Origin: an uncultured Ruminococcus sp.
GTDB taxonomy: Bacteria; Bacillota; Clostridia; Lachnospirales; Lachnospiraceae
Direction: 5' to 3'
Assembly (NCBI GenBank): GCA_934359255.1
Contig: CAKRLG010000016.1
Coordinates: 1-53,384 of the forward strand
Length of the DNA: 53,384 bases
Under the pieces are notes generated by a model. It had not been told where the DNA came from. It saw only the letters and a list, made by a program, of their open reading frames with translations, and made no database searches. The translations under genes were made by a program, and so were the position numbers. Of this stretch, positions 53,311 to 53,384 are shown one piece after another (the stretch's first letter is position 1; the number at the start of each line of letters is the position of its first letter).

Positions 53311-53384
53311 ATCGAGTAGGAGGCGGTGACTAACCGCCGTCCTCTCACACCACCGTGCGTACCGTTCGGTACACGGCGGTTTCA
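53311..53384 (-). mobile_element. 3' end of a group II intron (domains V and VI)
   Basis: Read on the minus strand, 53384 to 53311: the stem ACCGCCGTG-TACC with GGTA-CG-CACGGTGGT forms domain V with its characteristic two-base bulge, then GTGTGAGAGG, then a domain VI-like hairpin (GGCGGTTAGTCACCGCC within AGGA/TCCT) with an unpaired A near CCTACTC. The expected 3' splice end is CTCGAT at 53316-53311. I recognise the surrounding sequence as a common clostridial bacterial group II intron end. The intron body and any reverse transcriptase lie beyond the window. Confidence 0.8.

Overview
The window looks like a chromosomal segment of a low-to-mid GC Gram-positive Clostridia, most likely Lachnospiraceae (Blautia/Ruminococcus-like). 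The signs are a PolC-type replicative polymerase, a type III (GlnN) glutamine synthetase, strong AGGAGG ribosome sites, sigma-A promoters, a CytX/ThiD pair under a TPP riboswitch, and the DUF5717/DUF5716 pair that I associate with this family. The genus is an inference. No rRNA, tRNA or CRISPR was seen.

Layout. (1) 1-10970, housekeeping: a terminator, a long palindrome, a VanZ-family membrane protein, thyA-dfrA, xpaC-telA, and ispG-polC. (2) 11228-31302, the standout region: a type IV pilus locus. In order it holds a giant 3254-residue prepilin-like protein with about 39 GLUG-type repeats, a GspK/PilX-like minor pilin lacking Glu5, two further prepilins, an AT-rich major pilin, a pilin-like protein without a processing site, a prepilin peptidase, PilC, a PilM-PilN fusion, PilO, the PilB extension ATPase and the PilT retraction ATPase. 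(3) 31402-32499 (-): an orphan CobD/HisC-like PLP enzyme, separated from pilT by a perfect 31-bp inverted repeat. (4) 32656-38621: three uncharacterised genes (a DUF5717 solenoid, a DUF5716 actin/Hsp70-like ATPase and a TPR protein) that look like one functional unit. (5) 39057-41456: a polar amino acid ABC importer. (6) 41569-53265: metabolism, with purB, a LacI-type regulator divergent from a GH32 sucrose-6-phosphate hydrolase, purA, TPP riboswitch-thiD-cytX, and a minus-strand glnN-purF operon. (7) 53311-53384: the 3' end (domains V and VI) of a group II intron on the minus strand, only 45 bp upstream of glnN and running off the window.

How the parts fit. The pilus locus encodes nearly everything needed for a Gram-positive retractable type IV pilus: subunits, processing, platform, alignment proteins and both ATPases, with no secretin. 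The giant prepilin heads the cluster of minor pilins, so I infer it is a pilus-tip adhesin whose repeat region and Fn3-like C-terminus are displayed outside the cell. Three purine genes and glutamine synthetase lie close together, and glnN-purF couples glutamine supply to the first purine step.

A MITE-like repeat family (five copies, from full 142-143 bp elements to relics) is scattered between operons. Two copies place spurious GTG/ATG starts in front of real genes.
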